NCBI GenBank assembly: GCA_018000995.1
Contig: JAGNIU010000026.1
Span: 1-44,349 of the forward strand
DNA from: Bacteroidia bacterium
Lineage (GTDB): Bacteria > Bacteroidota > Bacteroidia > B-17B0 > Aurantibacillaceae
DNA: 44,349 nucleotides
Direction: 5' to 3'
The translations under genes were made by a program, and so were the position numbers. Below, piece after piece: positions 27,298-35,647 of this stretch. Each line of letters starts with the position of its first letter. Position 1 is the stretch's first letter. Under the pieces are notes generated by a model. The model saw only the letters and a list, made by a program, of their open reading frames with translations, did not search any database and had not been told where the DNA came from.

Positions 27298-28932
27298 ATG
27301 AAAAAAACAAAATTTACTTTCTTATTAATTTTCTTAAGTGCGTATTTCACAAATGCACAAACTCTTAACTGGGTTAAATCATGGGGAAGCCCTTCTACTT
27401 TTGCTAATGACTTAGGTTATGGGGTGGTTGTAGATGGGGCCGGAAATGTTTATTCTACCGGTCTTTATTCAGGCACTATTGATTTCGATCCGGGAGCAGG
27501 AACTTATACTTTAAGCTCGAATGCAGGGAGCACCGATATTTTTATAAGTAAATTAGACGCTGCGGGTAATTTTATTTGGGCTGTATCTATGGGTGGCACT
27601 GGGTCGGGAGAAGCCGGGTATGCAATCACTCTTGATCCAACAGGCAATGTTTGTGTAACCGGTTATTATCAAGGAACACCAGATTTTGATCCGGGCGCAG
27701 GAACATTTACGATGACTGCAGCGGCGCAATCAGATATTTTTGTTTTAAAATTAAGTGCGGCCGGTAATTTTATTTGGGCAAAATCATTTGGGGGTTTCAC
27801 GGGTGATTATGGACATGGGATAAAAACGGATGCCTCAGGAAATATCTACATAGCCGGAGGTTATCAAGGTGCATATATTAGTAAGTTAGACGCATCGGGT
27901 AACATTGTTTGGGCGCATACAATTTCTAACACGCTTGCACGATCCTTAGATCTGGATGCTTCCGGTAATGTTTTGGTAACAGGCGAATTCACGGGGACAA
28001 TAGATTTTGATCCGGGTGCAGGAACTTATACTCTAACTTCAGGCGGAATGGAGGATGCTTTTGTGCTTAAATTAAATTCTTCCGGCAATTTTGTATGGGC
28101 TAAAAATTTAAGCGGAACAGATAGGAGCTACGGTTACTGTGTTACTGCTGATGTCTCAGGAAATGTATATTCAACAGGAAGATTTAAAGCCGTGACTGAC
28201 TTTGATCCGGGTGCAGGAACTTTTACTTTAACGCCAACTGGTCAGGAGGATATTTATATTTCAAAACTCGATGCGAGCGGTAATTTTGTTTGGGCTAAAA
28301 AAATAGGAGCGGGATTGCCTGATTTTGGTTATTCAATTGTTGCCGATGCTCTAGGAAATATTTATTTAAGCGGAACATTCCAAGGAACTGCCGATTTTGA
28401 TCCGGGAGCAGGAACATTTAATTTGAGTTCAGCCGGAGGAATGGATCTCTTCATTTGTAATTTGGATGCAGCAGGCAATTTTTTATGGGCAGGAAATATG
28501 GGAAGTTCCACAAATGATTATTGTTTTGGACTGACTGTTGATATGAGTAATAATATATATGCGACTGGCTATTTTGCCGGAACATGTGATTTTGATCCTA
28601 ATTCAGGAACTTTCAATTTAATTTCAAACGGTGGTGTGGATGCTTTTGTAATTAAATTGAATGCGCTTGGAACTAGTTTAAGTGAATCTAATTTAAACGA
28701 TCACTTAATTTCAGTTTATCCAAATCCATCAAGTGGTGAATTCACCATTAGATTCAAAAATAATTCTGATGCTACTGTTGAAGTAATTGATCTGCTTGGA
28801 CAAATTGTTTACAGCGAAAAAATAGTTTCAACAAATAAACAATTGAACTTAAACTTAACTAACGGAATTTACAGCATAAGAATTTCTGAAAACGGAAAAA
28901 CATCTACAACTAAATTTATAATTCAAAAATAA
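27298..28932 (+). CDS. Secreted beta-propeller protein, T9SS type A sorting domain
   Basis: This 544-residue protein has a signal peptide (MKKTKFTFLLIFLSAYFTNAQ). Seven repeats of about 65 residues follow, each with a SGNVY-like start, a DFDPGAGT turn, an ISKLDAAGNF stretch and a WAK end. These are probably the blades of a seven-bladed propeller of SBBP type. The third repeat lacks the DFDPGAGT section. The end (YPNPSSGEF near 475 to the final Lys) is a type A sorting domain, which directs T9SS export and usually removal by the sortase. It lies downstream of the TAC repeats, so it is likely under the neighbouring two-component system. The ligand is unknown. Confidence 0.9.
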   Translation: MKKTKFTFLLIFLSAYFTNAQTLNWVKSWGSPSTFANDLGYGVVVDGAGNVYSTGLYSGTIDFDPGAGTYTLSSNAGSTDIFISKLDAAGNFIWAVSMGGTGSGEAGYAITLDPTGNVCVTGYYQGTPDFDPGAGTFTMTAAAQSDIFVLKLSAAGNFIWAKSFGGFTGDYGHGIKTDASGNIYIAGGYQGAYISKLDASGNIVWAHTISNTLARSLDLDASGNVLVTGEFTGTIDFDPGAGTYTLTSGGMEDAFVLKLNSSGNFVWAKNLSGTDRSYGYCVTADVSGNVYSTGRFKAVTDFDPGAGTFTLTPTGQEDIYISKLDASGNFVWAKKIGAGLPDFGYSIVADALGNIYLSGTFQGTADFDPGAGTFNLSSAGGMDLFICNLDAAGNFLWAGNMGSSTNDYCFGLTVDMSNNIYATGYFAGTCDFDPNSGTFNLISNGGVDAFVIKLNALGTSLSESNLNDHLISVYPNPSSGEFTIRFKNNSDATVEVIDLLGQIVYSEKIVSTNKQLNLNLTNGIYSIRISENGKTSTTKFIIQK

Positions 28933-28950
28933 ATTTTAAAAATTAAAATC

Positions 28951-30621
28951 ATGAAAAAAATCACTTTCACAATTCTAACATTAATAGCGGGCATTACAAG
29001 TGTATTTGCCCAAATGCCAACACCGGCTTGGGTTACCCTTGCAAGCGGACAAAGTAATGAACGCGTGAATTCACTTGCAACGGATGCCTCAGGTAACGTT
29101 CTGGCTACAGGTGAGTACGGTGCTTTCAGTGCCGTATTTGGCACTTACACTTTAAATCTGACGGGTGGCACTAATGATTGTTTCATTAGCAAAACAGATC
29201 CAGCGGGTACTGTTCTTTGGGTACAAAAAATAGGATCCAGCTCTAATGATCTAGGTACAAGTATTACCTCTGATGCCACTGGTAACCTATATGCAACCGG
29301 CTTTTACGGCGCGAGTTGTGTTGCGGGAACTATTTCGCTGCCGGGATCCGGAATGTTCCTGGTTAAATATTCTCCAACAGGAACAGTGGCTTGGGCAAAA
29401 AAAGTGAACGGAGGCACTGGCAGCGGTTATGGTTACGGTGTTGGTTGTGATATTTCAGGAAATGTATATGTAACCGGAACTTATGCAGGAACAATTATTG
29501 TGGGAACAACAACCCTTACAACGGGCAATTCAAGCACTAACGTATTCATTGCAAAATACGATGCACTGGGAAATGTTTTGTGGGTAAAAGACTTTGGAGA
29601 TAATACAATGACTGATCGACCGGACGATCTGACGATTGATAACAGCGGAAATGTGCTCGTATCAGGAACCTATCAAGGGACAATGACTGTCGGAACAACA
29701 ACGATGGTAAGTAATGGTTTTGAAGACGTGTTTGTGGTGAAGTATGACAACCTTGGTAATCCTCTATGGGCCAAAAGTGCAGGAGGCACAAACATCGAAG
29801 GTGTAACCAATGTAGGTGTTGATTTGACTGGAAATGTATTTGTAAGTTCTGAGTTCAACAGCGCCTCAATAAATTTTGGAACAACAAACGTAGCAAACAC
29901 AAATACAGTGTCAGCAGGCAAAGACGTATTTGTAGTGAAGTATAATTCTTCCGGAGTTGATCAATGGTCAACAGTTTTAGGCGGATCACAATCAAGCGAG
30001 TTTGGTCCAGGTATGAATGTTGACCCCTCGGGAAATGTTTACCTCACTGGTCTTTGGAATAGCTCAACGATGGCTATTGGAGCTACCACTTACACAAATT
30101 CTTTTAACGGAGATTTGTATGTAGTGCGCTACAACAGCGCCGGTAACGTAACATGGTCGGGGACCGCAGGCGCAAATAAAATATCGCAGGGTAATGCCAT
30201 AACTACTGATCTATCCGGCAACATGATACTTGCAGGTCAGTTCGTTTCAGCAACATACACACTTGGCATGACTACATTCACCAACGCAAGTACACTCAAT
30301 AAAGCAGATGCATACATTGCAAAGTTCTCGGTGGCTGGCTTGGGTCTGAATGAACTTGAAAATAAGTTTGGGTTTTCTGTTTATCCAAATCCATCTAACG
30401 GAGTATTTACATTACAATTAAAAGAAGAAGTGAACGGCGGAGAATTAATTGTAACTGATGTAATAGGAAAAGAAATTCTGAAACAAGAAATTAAAAACGG
30501 AACTCAGCAAATAGAATTGAACATAAACACTAAAGGTTTATATTTTGTGAGATTAGAATCTGACCCCGAAAAAAACGGGGCAGGAGGGAAGAGAATGGTG
30601 AAGAAGATCGTAGTGCAATAG
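28951..30621 (+). CDS. Secreted beta-propeller protein, T9SS type A sorting domain
   Basis: This 556-residue protein starts 18 bases after its neighbour and is almost certainly co-transcribed with it. It has a signal peptide (MKKITFTILTLIAGITSVFAQ), seven SBBP-like repeats (DASGNVLATG, VKYDNLGNPLWAK patterns) and a C-terminal type A sorting domain from YPNPSNG near 475. It lacks the DFDPGAGT turn of the first protein and uses FGTTT-like turns instead. Just before the terminal KRMVKKIVVQ, a short PEKNGAGG stretch is encoded by a small palindrome and looks inserted. It is an exported surface or secreted protein; binding partner unknown. Confidence 0.9.
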   Translation: MKKITFTILTLIAGITSVFAQMPTPAWVTLASGQSNERVNSLATDASGNVLATGEYGAFSAVFGTYTLNLTGGTNDCFISKTDPAGTVLWVQKIGSSSNDLGTSITSDATGNLYATGFYGASCVAGTISLPGSGMFLVKYSPTGTVAWAKKVNGGTGSGYGYGVGCDISGNVYVTGTYAGTIIVGTTTLTTGNSSTNVFIAKYDALGNVLWVKDFGDNTMTDRPDDLTIDNSGNVLVSGTYQGTMTVGTTTMVSNGFEDVFVVKYDNLGNPLWAKSAGGTNIEGVTNVGVDLTGNVFVSSEFNSASINFGTTNVANTNTVSAGKDVFVVKYNSSGVDQWSTVLGGSQSSEFGPGMNVDPSGNVYLTGLWNSSTMAIGATTYTNSFNGDLYVVRYNSAGNVTWSGTAGANKISQGNAITTDLSGNMILAGQFVSATYTLGMTTFTNASTLNKADAYIAKFSVAGLGLNELENKFGFSVYPNPSNGVFTLQLKEEVNGGELIVTDVIGKEILKQEIKNGTQQIELNINTKGLYFVRLESDPEKNGAGGKRMVKKIVVQ

Positions 30622-30643
30622 AACAATCTTATGTATTTAATGT

Positions 30644-30675
30644 AAAGGACAGGTTTAATTATCTGTCCTTTTTTG
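30644..30675 (+). terminator. Intrinsic terminator after the propeller operon
   Basis: AAAGGACAG (30644-30652) pairs with CTGTCCTTT (30663-30671), and a T-run follows. It lies 22 bases after the stop of the second propeller gene. The remaining spacer to 30845 shows no other clear element. Confidence 0.88.
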
Positions 30676-30845
30676 TTTTAATACAGCTTGTTCTATGTAC
30701 AAATAGTCTCAATATCTATTTAACATAACGTTAATTATAGTACTTTTAAAATAATTGATTTACAGTAAATTAACATAAATAAATAGCTTTTACAGGCATT
30801 ATAATCTACCTTTCCTTTAATCACGAATCTCTATATCGCTTAACC

Positions 30846-31289
30846 ATGAACAACCTTTTTAAATACCTACTCATTCCATTACTTTTCTCTGCTTTTTTAG
30901 CAAATTCTCAAGTAATAATAAACCAAAAAAGTACAACAGTTGCGCCCGCTTGGGGACCATCAGATAAAACCGAAGTCCGTTATTATTACCTGCCCGATAT
31001 TGAAATTTATTACGATTTACAGAAAGCTAATTTTATCTATTCAAATGGTACAAACTGGGTTTATTCTGATGTATTGCCCATGAAATATTCGTCGTACGAT
31101 TTATATAGCGGCCACAAGGTAATGCTGTTCGATTATTTCGGACCAAAGCCCTATAGCAATTTTAAAACTCACAAAAGCAAATATCCTAAAGGTTATAACG
31201 GTCAGCCCGCACAAGCTAGTCCTAAAGGAAAAATAAAAGAAGACGGCAAACCGGCTGAAGATCTTTATAAGATAAAAAAGAAAAAATAA
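30846..31289 (+). CDS. Small exported protein of unknown function
   Basis: This 147-residue protein has a signal peptide (MNNLFKYLLIPLLFSAFLANSQ), then a Tyr-rich segment (EVRYYYLPDIEIYYDLQ, FIYSNGTNWVYS, SSYDLYSGHKVMLFDYFG) and a basic C-terminal tail (KIKKKK). The Tyr/Trp pattern resembles small periplasmic proteins common in Bacteroidota that I cannot assign a function. It is transcribed alone and faces the SpoIIE gene with a 16-base gap between stops. It is a real gene by signal peptide and codon use. Confidence 0.75.
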   Translation: MNNLFKYLLIPLLFSAFLANSQVIINQKSTTVAPAWGPSDKTEVRYYYLPDIEIYYDLQKANFIYSNGTNWVYSDVLPMKYSSYDLYSGHKVMLFDYFGPKPYSNFKTHKSKYPKGYNGQPAQASPKGKIKEDGKPAEDLYKIKKKK

Positions 31290-31305
31290 AATTTAATCTC
31301 GCTGT

Positions 31306-33927
31306 TTAAACCCTTATTCCAATTAAACAAACGTCATCCACTTGTTCAAGATTGCCTTTCCAACTGTTAAGGGTTTCAACAAGTATTTCCTTTTGTATTT
31401 TCATGGGTTCCTGAGAAATTGTAATCAATAACTCTTTAAGTTTTTTATACATGAATTTCTTGCCTTTTGGTCCGCCAAACTGATCCGGTAAACCATCTGT
31501 TAAGGTATATACCACGTCACCTTTTACAAGATCAAGATTATGTTGTGTAAACGGCACATAGTCTTTATCGTGTTTACCAACCGGCATTTTATCTGGTGCT
31601 AATTCAATAATCTGATTTTCTCTTACTATCCATATCGGATTATTGGCAGCCGAATAAGTCAATTTGCTATTTGTAAAATCAAAACTTACTAAACTGCAAT
31701 CCATTCCGTCTTTTCCACCAAGTTCACTGCCGTCTTTTTTTAAACGCTCTATAATCGTTTTTCGGGTATGATTAAAAATTTCGGCAGGTTCTAACAATCC
31801 TTGTTCAACAGCTTTTTCGAGCGATGAAATATTTAGAATACTCATAATAGCACCCGGCACACCATGTCCGGTACTATCCGCTGTAGCCAAAATAAAATTA
31901 TTATTTTTTAATTCGCTGGCCCAATAAAAATCGCCACTCACTACGTCTTTTGGCTGAAAGAATACAAAATGTTCTTTTAAATTAGAATCCAACATTTCTG
32001 AACTCGCCAAGAAACTTCTTTGAATCCGTTCGGCATAATTGATACTATCGGTTATCTCTTTGTGTTTTTCTTCCACCATTTCTTTTTGATGCGATATTAC
32101 CAGGTTTTGTTTTTGAGTTTCCTGTTCTTTTAACTCAATAATTTTCTTTTGTTTACTGGTTACTCTAAAACGGTTCACCATAAAACCTGAAAACACCAAA
32201 ACCAAAGCTAAACCTCCGTATAAAGAATAACTTTTTGTTTTTTCTACCTTGAGTTGCGCCGATATAACTTTTTTCTCTTCATTAACCCTCACACTATCCG
32301 CCAAAGCTTTTTTCTCGTAATCATATTTAAGTTGACTTTTTATACCGGCTTTACGCGTTTCTTTATTATGAATACTATCACGATAAATAATAAAATTTTT
32401 ATAGTGAACGTAAGCTGCTAAATAATTTCCCATAGCCGAATCAATCTTTGAATGTGTATTTTCTGCTAGTAATAAATTCTCAGGAAATCCAAGTTGTTTT
32501 GAAAATACTATTGAGCTGTCACAATAAGCCAGTGCAAGCGAATATTTTTTTTGCTTCAAATACAACTTGCTTAAATTATTAAAAACAAATGCCAAGCCCT
32601 CTTTACCCCTGATCTCGGTGTACAACTTCAGACTTCTGTTAAAAGAGTTCATGGCATTCGACAGGTCACCTTTTTTCATATAGACCTCTCCCATTTTATT
32701 TAGTGCACCGGCCATACCTTTTCTATTACCCATTTCTTCGCGTATTTTTAAACTCCGGTTAAAATAGTTTAAAGCTTCATCAATATTCTTTTGCGCATCA
32801 TACAAAGTGCCAATATTAAGCAATGCAGCAGCTATGGCAGATTTCTCACCGGCTCCTTCACTCATTTTCAAACTTTTATTATAATAATCGGCGGCATTGA
32901 TGTGATCACCTTGTGCATAATACATTGCCCCAATATTGCACAACATAAGCGCTATCCCTTTCTTTTCACCTATTTCTTCATATAATTTTAAACTTTTGCT
33001 CATATATTCCAACGCCTTTTGAATGTTCCCCTGATCATTGTATGTATTGCCAATATTATTCAAGGTAATTGCCATTCCTACCTTACTTCCCATCTCCTCT
33101 TTTATTTTTAAACTTCTATTGTAATACTCAAGAGCTTTTAAAATATCGCCTTGTTTGTCGTATAAAATCGCAATATTATTTAGCGATCCGGATATGCCGT
33201 TCTTATCTTTTATCTCTTCTCTTATTTTTAAACTTTGGAGATAATTTACTAAAGCCTTCTCATAATCTCCTTTATCAGAATAAATCATGCCGATATTATT
33301 AAGCCCTATGGCAAAACTTTGCTTATTTCCCGTCTCCTCCGCAATAGCTATACTTTTTTTATAATACTCTATTGCTTTGGTCAAATTTCCTCGTTCTTCA
33401 TAAATATGACCGATATTATTAAGCAATACCCCAACATTCTGTTTGTTTCCTAATTCTTCAAATAGCTTATTAGACTTTTCATAAAATTCGAGTCCTTTAA
33501 TTACATTACCATTATGTTCGTGGAGATAACCAAGGTTGTTATAACACTCCGCAATACCCTCCTTGTTTTTAATTTCTTCGTAGATCTTTAAACTTTTTGT
33601 AGTATAATCAAGAGCATTAGTAATATCACCAGCCACATTGCATAAGTAACCTTTATTTACAAATGTGCCCGCCAAAGCTCTTTTACCATTTACTTTAATT
33701 TTTTCATTACTGCTTTCACATAATTTTACAGCAATATCGAAAGCCTGATCATTATATTTAGGCCATAGACTTTCATCAGGAAGATTCACTATGATCTGCA
33801 ACAAAATATTAACTTTTGTTGTGTCATGCTTTGCACTTTTAAGAAGAATTTCAAGAGAGTCAGTCGTTTTATTTTGAGAAAACAATAAACAAGGGGTAGC
33901 GAGTACAATGAACAAGAATTTTTTCAT
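31306..33927 (-). CDS. TPR-array membrane protein with SpoIIE/PP2C phosphatase domain
   Basis: This 873-residue sensor phosphatase has a signal segment (1 to about 18) and nine consecutive TPR units of exactly 40 residues (about 112-472; recurring KSLKI-EE and NNIG-IY motifs). A transmembrane helix lies near 570 and a coiled linker follows. The cytoplasmic SpoIIE-type Ser/Thr phosphatase has metal-binding residues in VVSGDFYW, ATADSTGHG, TLTDGLPDQFGG and the terminal VDDVCL. Such proteins typically dephosphorylate anti-sigma antagonists or other phosphoproteins; the target here is unknown. The ATG at 33927 is used because the in-frame codon before it is a TTG inside the promoter -7 box. Confidence 0.93.
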   Translation of the reverse strand: MKKFLFIVLATPCLLFSQNKTTDSLEILLKSAKHDTTKVNILLQIIVNLPDESLWPKYNDQAFDIAVKLCESSNEKIKVNGKRALAGTFVNKGYLCNVAGDITNALDYTTKSLKIYEEIKNKEGIAECYNNLGYLHEHNGNVIKGLEFYEKSNKLFEELGNKQNVGVLLNNIGHIYEERGNLTKAIEYYKKSIAIAEETGNKQSFAIGLNNIGMIYSDKGDYEKALVNYLQSLKIREEIKDKNGISGSLNNIAILYDKQGDILKALEYYNRSLKIKEEMGSKVGMAITLNNIGNTYNDQGNIQKALEYMSKSLKLYEEIGEKKGIALMLCNIGAMYYAQGDHINAADYYNKSLKMSEGAGEKSAIAAALLNIGTLYDAQKNIDEALNYFNRSLKIREEMGNRKGMAGALNKMGEVYMKKGDLSNAMNSFNRSLKLYTEIRGKEGLAFVFNNLSKLYLKQKKYSLALAYCDSSIVFSKQLGFPENLLLAENTHSKIDSAMGNYLAAYVHYKNFIIYRDSIHNKETRKAGIKSQLKYDYEKKALADSVRVNEEKKVISAQLKVEKTKSYSLYGGLALVLVFSGFMVNRFRVTSKQKKIIELKEQETQKQNLVISHQKEMVEEKHKEITDSINYAERIQRSFLASSEMLDSNLKEHFVFFQPKDVVSGDFYWASELKNNNFILATADSTGHGVPGAIMSILNISSLEKAVEQGLLEPAEIFNHTRKTIIERLKKDGSELGGKDGMDCSLVSFDFTNSKLTYSAANNPIWIVRENQIIELAPDKMPVGKHDKDYVPFTQHNLDLVKGDVVYTLTDGLPDQFGGPKGKKFMYKKLKELLITISQEPMKIQKEILVETLNSWKGNLEQVDDVCLIGIRV

Positions 33928-33930
33928 GCG

Positions 33931-33961
33931 CAAAAGTAGATAATTAAGAGCCTATCTGCAA
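33931..33961 (-). promoter_or_regulatory. Promoter of the TPR-SpoIIE gene, probably leaderless
   Basis: On the minus strand, TTG (33961-33959) and TACTTTTG (33938-33931) are separated by 20 bases, a full match to the Bacteroidota promoter. The -7 box ends only three bases before the ATG, so the transcript probably begins at or next to the start codon. Confidence 0.65.
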
Positions 33962-33966
33962 TTTAT

Positions 33967-33986
33967 GTTCTCAAGTGCCTGAGAAC
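33967..33986. other. Small perfect hairpin
   Basis: GTTCTCA and TGAGAAC form a perfect 7-bp stem with a 6-base loop, between the VF530 gene stop and the SpoIIE promoter. There is no T-run on the minus strand, so terminator function is uncertain. Confidence 0.4.
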
Positions 33987-33992
33987 TAACGG

Positions 33993-34223
33993 TCACCCTA
34001 CTTCCCCATCTTCTAAAAGTTCGATGTAAAGTTGTTCCACCTTTTTTCGGGCCCAATCGGTTTTACGTAAAAATGTTAAACTCGATTTTATGCTTGGATT
34101 TTCATTAAAACAGCGGATTTTTATGATACTACCTAATTCTTCCCAACCAAAATGATAAACCAATTGTTTTACAATCATCTCGAGGGTTTTGCCGTGTAAT
34201 GGATCTTTTGGTTTATTTTCCAT
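33993..34223 (-). CDS. VF530 family (DUF2132) DNA-binding protein
   Basis: This 76-residue protein matches the small VF530 family: DPLHGKTLEMIVKQLVYHFGWEELG, then NENPSIKSSLTFLRKTDWARKKVEQLYIELL. Members are small helical proteins thought to bind DNA; their cellular role is not settled. Its start overlaps the end of the RNase HI gene by 11 bases in another frame, so the two are translationally coupled. Confidence 0.88.
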   Translation of the reverse strand: MENKPKDPLHGKTLEMIVKQLVYHFGWEELGSIIKIRCFNENPSIKSSLTFLRKTDWARKKVEQLYIELLEDGEVG

Positions 34224-34683
34224 CTTGCTCTGTTACTTTTTTGCGGACTAAATTACGAACTAATATATCAACCTCACGATTCATGGCGTCACCATCTTTT
34301 TGATGCGCTTTTACTTTTGTAAAATTTATATCGTGCGTTTCTATTTGCTGAATCAATTTCTGAACTAAATCCGAATTCTGTATCGGCGTTCCCTTTTTGG
34401 TAATGAAATTCTTTTGCTTTAATCTGGTTTTACGGGTTAACAAATTAACTACATACTGACTATCCGAATACACATCAATAACAGTATCAGCTAAATTATT
34501 TTCTTCTAAATACTCCACCGCTTTAATTACACCCAGTAATTCCATTCTGTTGTGAGTTGTTTCCGTTTCAACATGACTCAACACCACTTTCTTTTCGCCA
34601 ACTAAAATAATTGCGCCCCATGCACCAATTAATTGTTGAGTGTGACAACTCCCGTCGGTATAAATTTGAACAATTGATTTCAA
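34213..34683 (-). CDS. rnhA: Ribonuclease HI
   Basis: RNase HI cleaves the RNA strand of RNA-DNA hybrids. The 156-residue protein has the catalytic acidic residues Asp10 (YTDGSC), Glu48 (NRMELL), Asp74 (SDSQYV) and Asp139 (NREVDIL), plus His127 in KAHQ. The segment before the last Asp (KAHQKDGDAMNREVD) deviates from the usual KGH form but keeps the essential residues. It overlaps the VF530 gene and lies four bases after the acetyltransferase gene, so the three form one minus-strand operon. Confidence 0.93.
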   Translation of the reverse strand: MKSIVQIYTDGSCHTQQLIGAWGAIILVGEKKVVLSHVETETTHNRMELLGVIKAVEYLEENNLADTVIDVYSDSQYVVNLLTRKTRLKQKNFITKKGTPIQNSDLVQKLIQQIETHDINFTKVKAHQKDGDAMNREVDILVRNLVRKKVTEQDGK

Positions 34684-34687
34684 TGCG

Positions 34688-35131
34688 TTAAAATTTCAAA
34701 CGCATTTTTATATGTGGAATGTCGTCATCTAAATAACTTTCGCCTTCTGCTACAAAACCTAAATCGCTATAAAATTTATCCAAATAACATTGAGCTGAAA
34801 TTACAATTTCATCAGCATTAAATAATTTTCTAGCGTGTTCGATAGCTTGCTTCATTAATTCTTTACCGGCACCGGTTCCTCTCATTTTTTTATCTACCAT
34901 CACTCTTCCAATAGAAACTTCAGGATATGACACACCTTTTGGCAAAATTCGCGCACAGGCTACAAGCTGATTGTTTTCAAAACCTATTAAATGATAAGAC
35001 ATCTGGTCTTTATCATCCATATCCTGATAATTACAATTTTGCTCAATAACAAATACAGCACAACGCAACTTTAGCATATCGTAAAGTTCGGTGAGCGTTA
35101 ATTCGTTGAATGATTTTAAAACAAATTTCAT
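34688..35131 (-). CDS. ElaA-like GNAT family N-acetyltransferase
   Basis: This 147-residue acetyltransferase resembles ElaA: an N-terminal LTELYDMLKLRCAVFVIEQ stretch, YQDMDDKD, and the acetyl-CoA-binding motif RGTGAGKELM after GRVMVDKKM. The C-terminal AQCYLDKFYSDLGF is also typical. The acceptor substrate is unknown for this family. It is the first gene of a tight operon with RNase HI and VF530. A palindromic element lies between its start and the next upstream gene. Confidence 0.9.
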   Translation of the reverse strand: MKFVLKSFNELTLTELYDMLKLRCAVFVIEQNCNYQDMDDKDQMSYHLIGFENNQLVACARILPKGVSYPEVSIGRVMVDKKMRGTGAGKELMKQAIEHARKLFNADEIVISAQCYLDKFYSDLGFVAEGESYLDDDIPHIKMRLKF

Positions 35132-35175
35132 GGATTTATAAAGACTAATTTTTCAGTGTGATATTCTTCAATTTC

Positions 35176-35249
35176 TGCCACTAAAACACGAAAGCTCAAA
35201 ATTTCACTAAAATTTTTGTGGGATTTAGTGTTTTGGAGTGTTAGTGGCA
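35176..35249. repeat. Nested palindromic element
   Basis: Outer arms TGCCACTAA (35176-35184) and TTAGTGGCA (35241-35249) enclose inner arms CACTAAA (35205-35211) and TTTAGTG (35224-35230). The arms share the CACTAA word, so the element is self-similar. It occupies most of the spacer between the acetyltransferase and CoA-binding genes and looks like a dispersed palindrome. Confidence 0.55.
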
Positions 35250-35284
35250 AAATTATTGCGTTCATTTATCTGATTAGCCTACTC

Positions 35285-35647
35285 TTAATAATTACCAATT
35301 GATAACATAACTAAAGTACAAGCTTCAACGGTTTCAATTCCTTTTGCCTGTGCTGCTTTTTCAAAAATAGGATTTTCTGTGCCGGGATTAAAAATAATTC
35401 GTTTTGGTTTTAAACTGAATATATAATCTTGCCACATGTCCTGATTTTTCGGCCCCACATATAATGTTACTGTATCTACATTTTTAATATCCGGCTTTCC
35501 TGCCTGAACCTCAATGTCTTCAACTTTTCCTGCTCTCAAATCAACAGGATAAACTTTATGTCCGTGTTTGCTCAAACTAACGGTGGCTTTATAACCGTAC
35601 TTCTCCGGACTTGAAGTAGCACCTATTACAACTGTATCTTTACTCAT
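35285..35647 (-). CDS. CoA-binding domain protein (YccU-like)
   Basis: This 120-residue Rossmann-fold protein of the CoA_binding_2 family shows VIGATSSPEKYGYKA at the N-terminus, GHKVYPVDLR, and IIFNPGTENP followed by the terminal EACTLVMLSIG. Homologues bind CoA or a related nucleotide; the function is poorly defined. Its ATG shares one base with the stop of the MFS gene upstream (TAATG type), so the two are translationally coupled. Confidence 0.88.
   Translation of the reverse strand: MSKDTVVIGATSSPEKYGYKATVSLSKHGHKVYPVDLRAGKVEDIEVQAGKPDIKNVDTVTLYVGPKNQDMWQDYIFSLKPKRIIFNPGTENPIFEKAAQAKGIETVEACTLVMLSIGNY

Noticed and set aside
32500..33600. CRISPR-like regular repeats
   Set aside because: The 120-bp period is coding TPR units in frame, with no short identical repeats or unique spacers.
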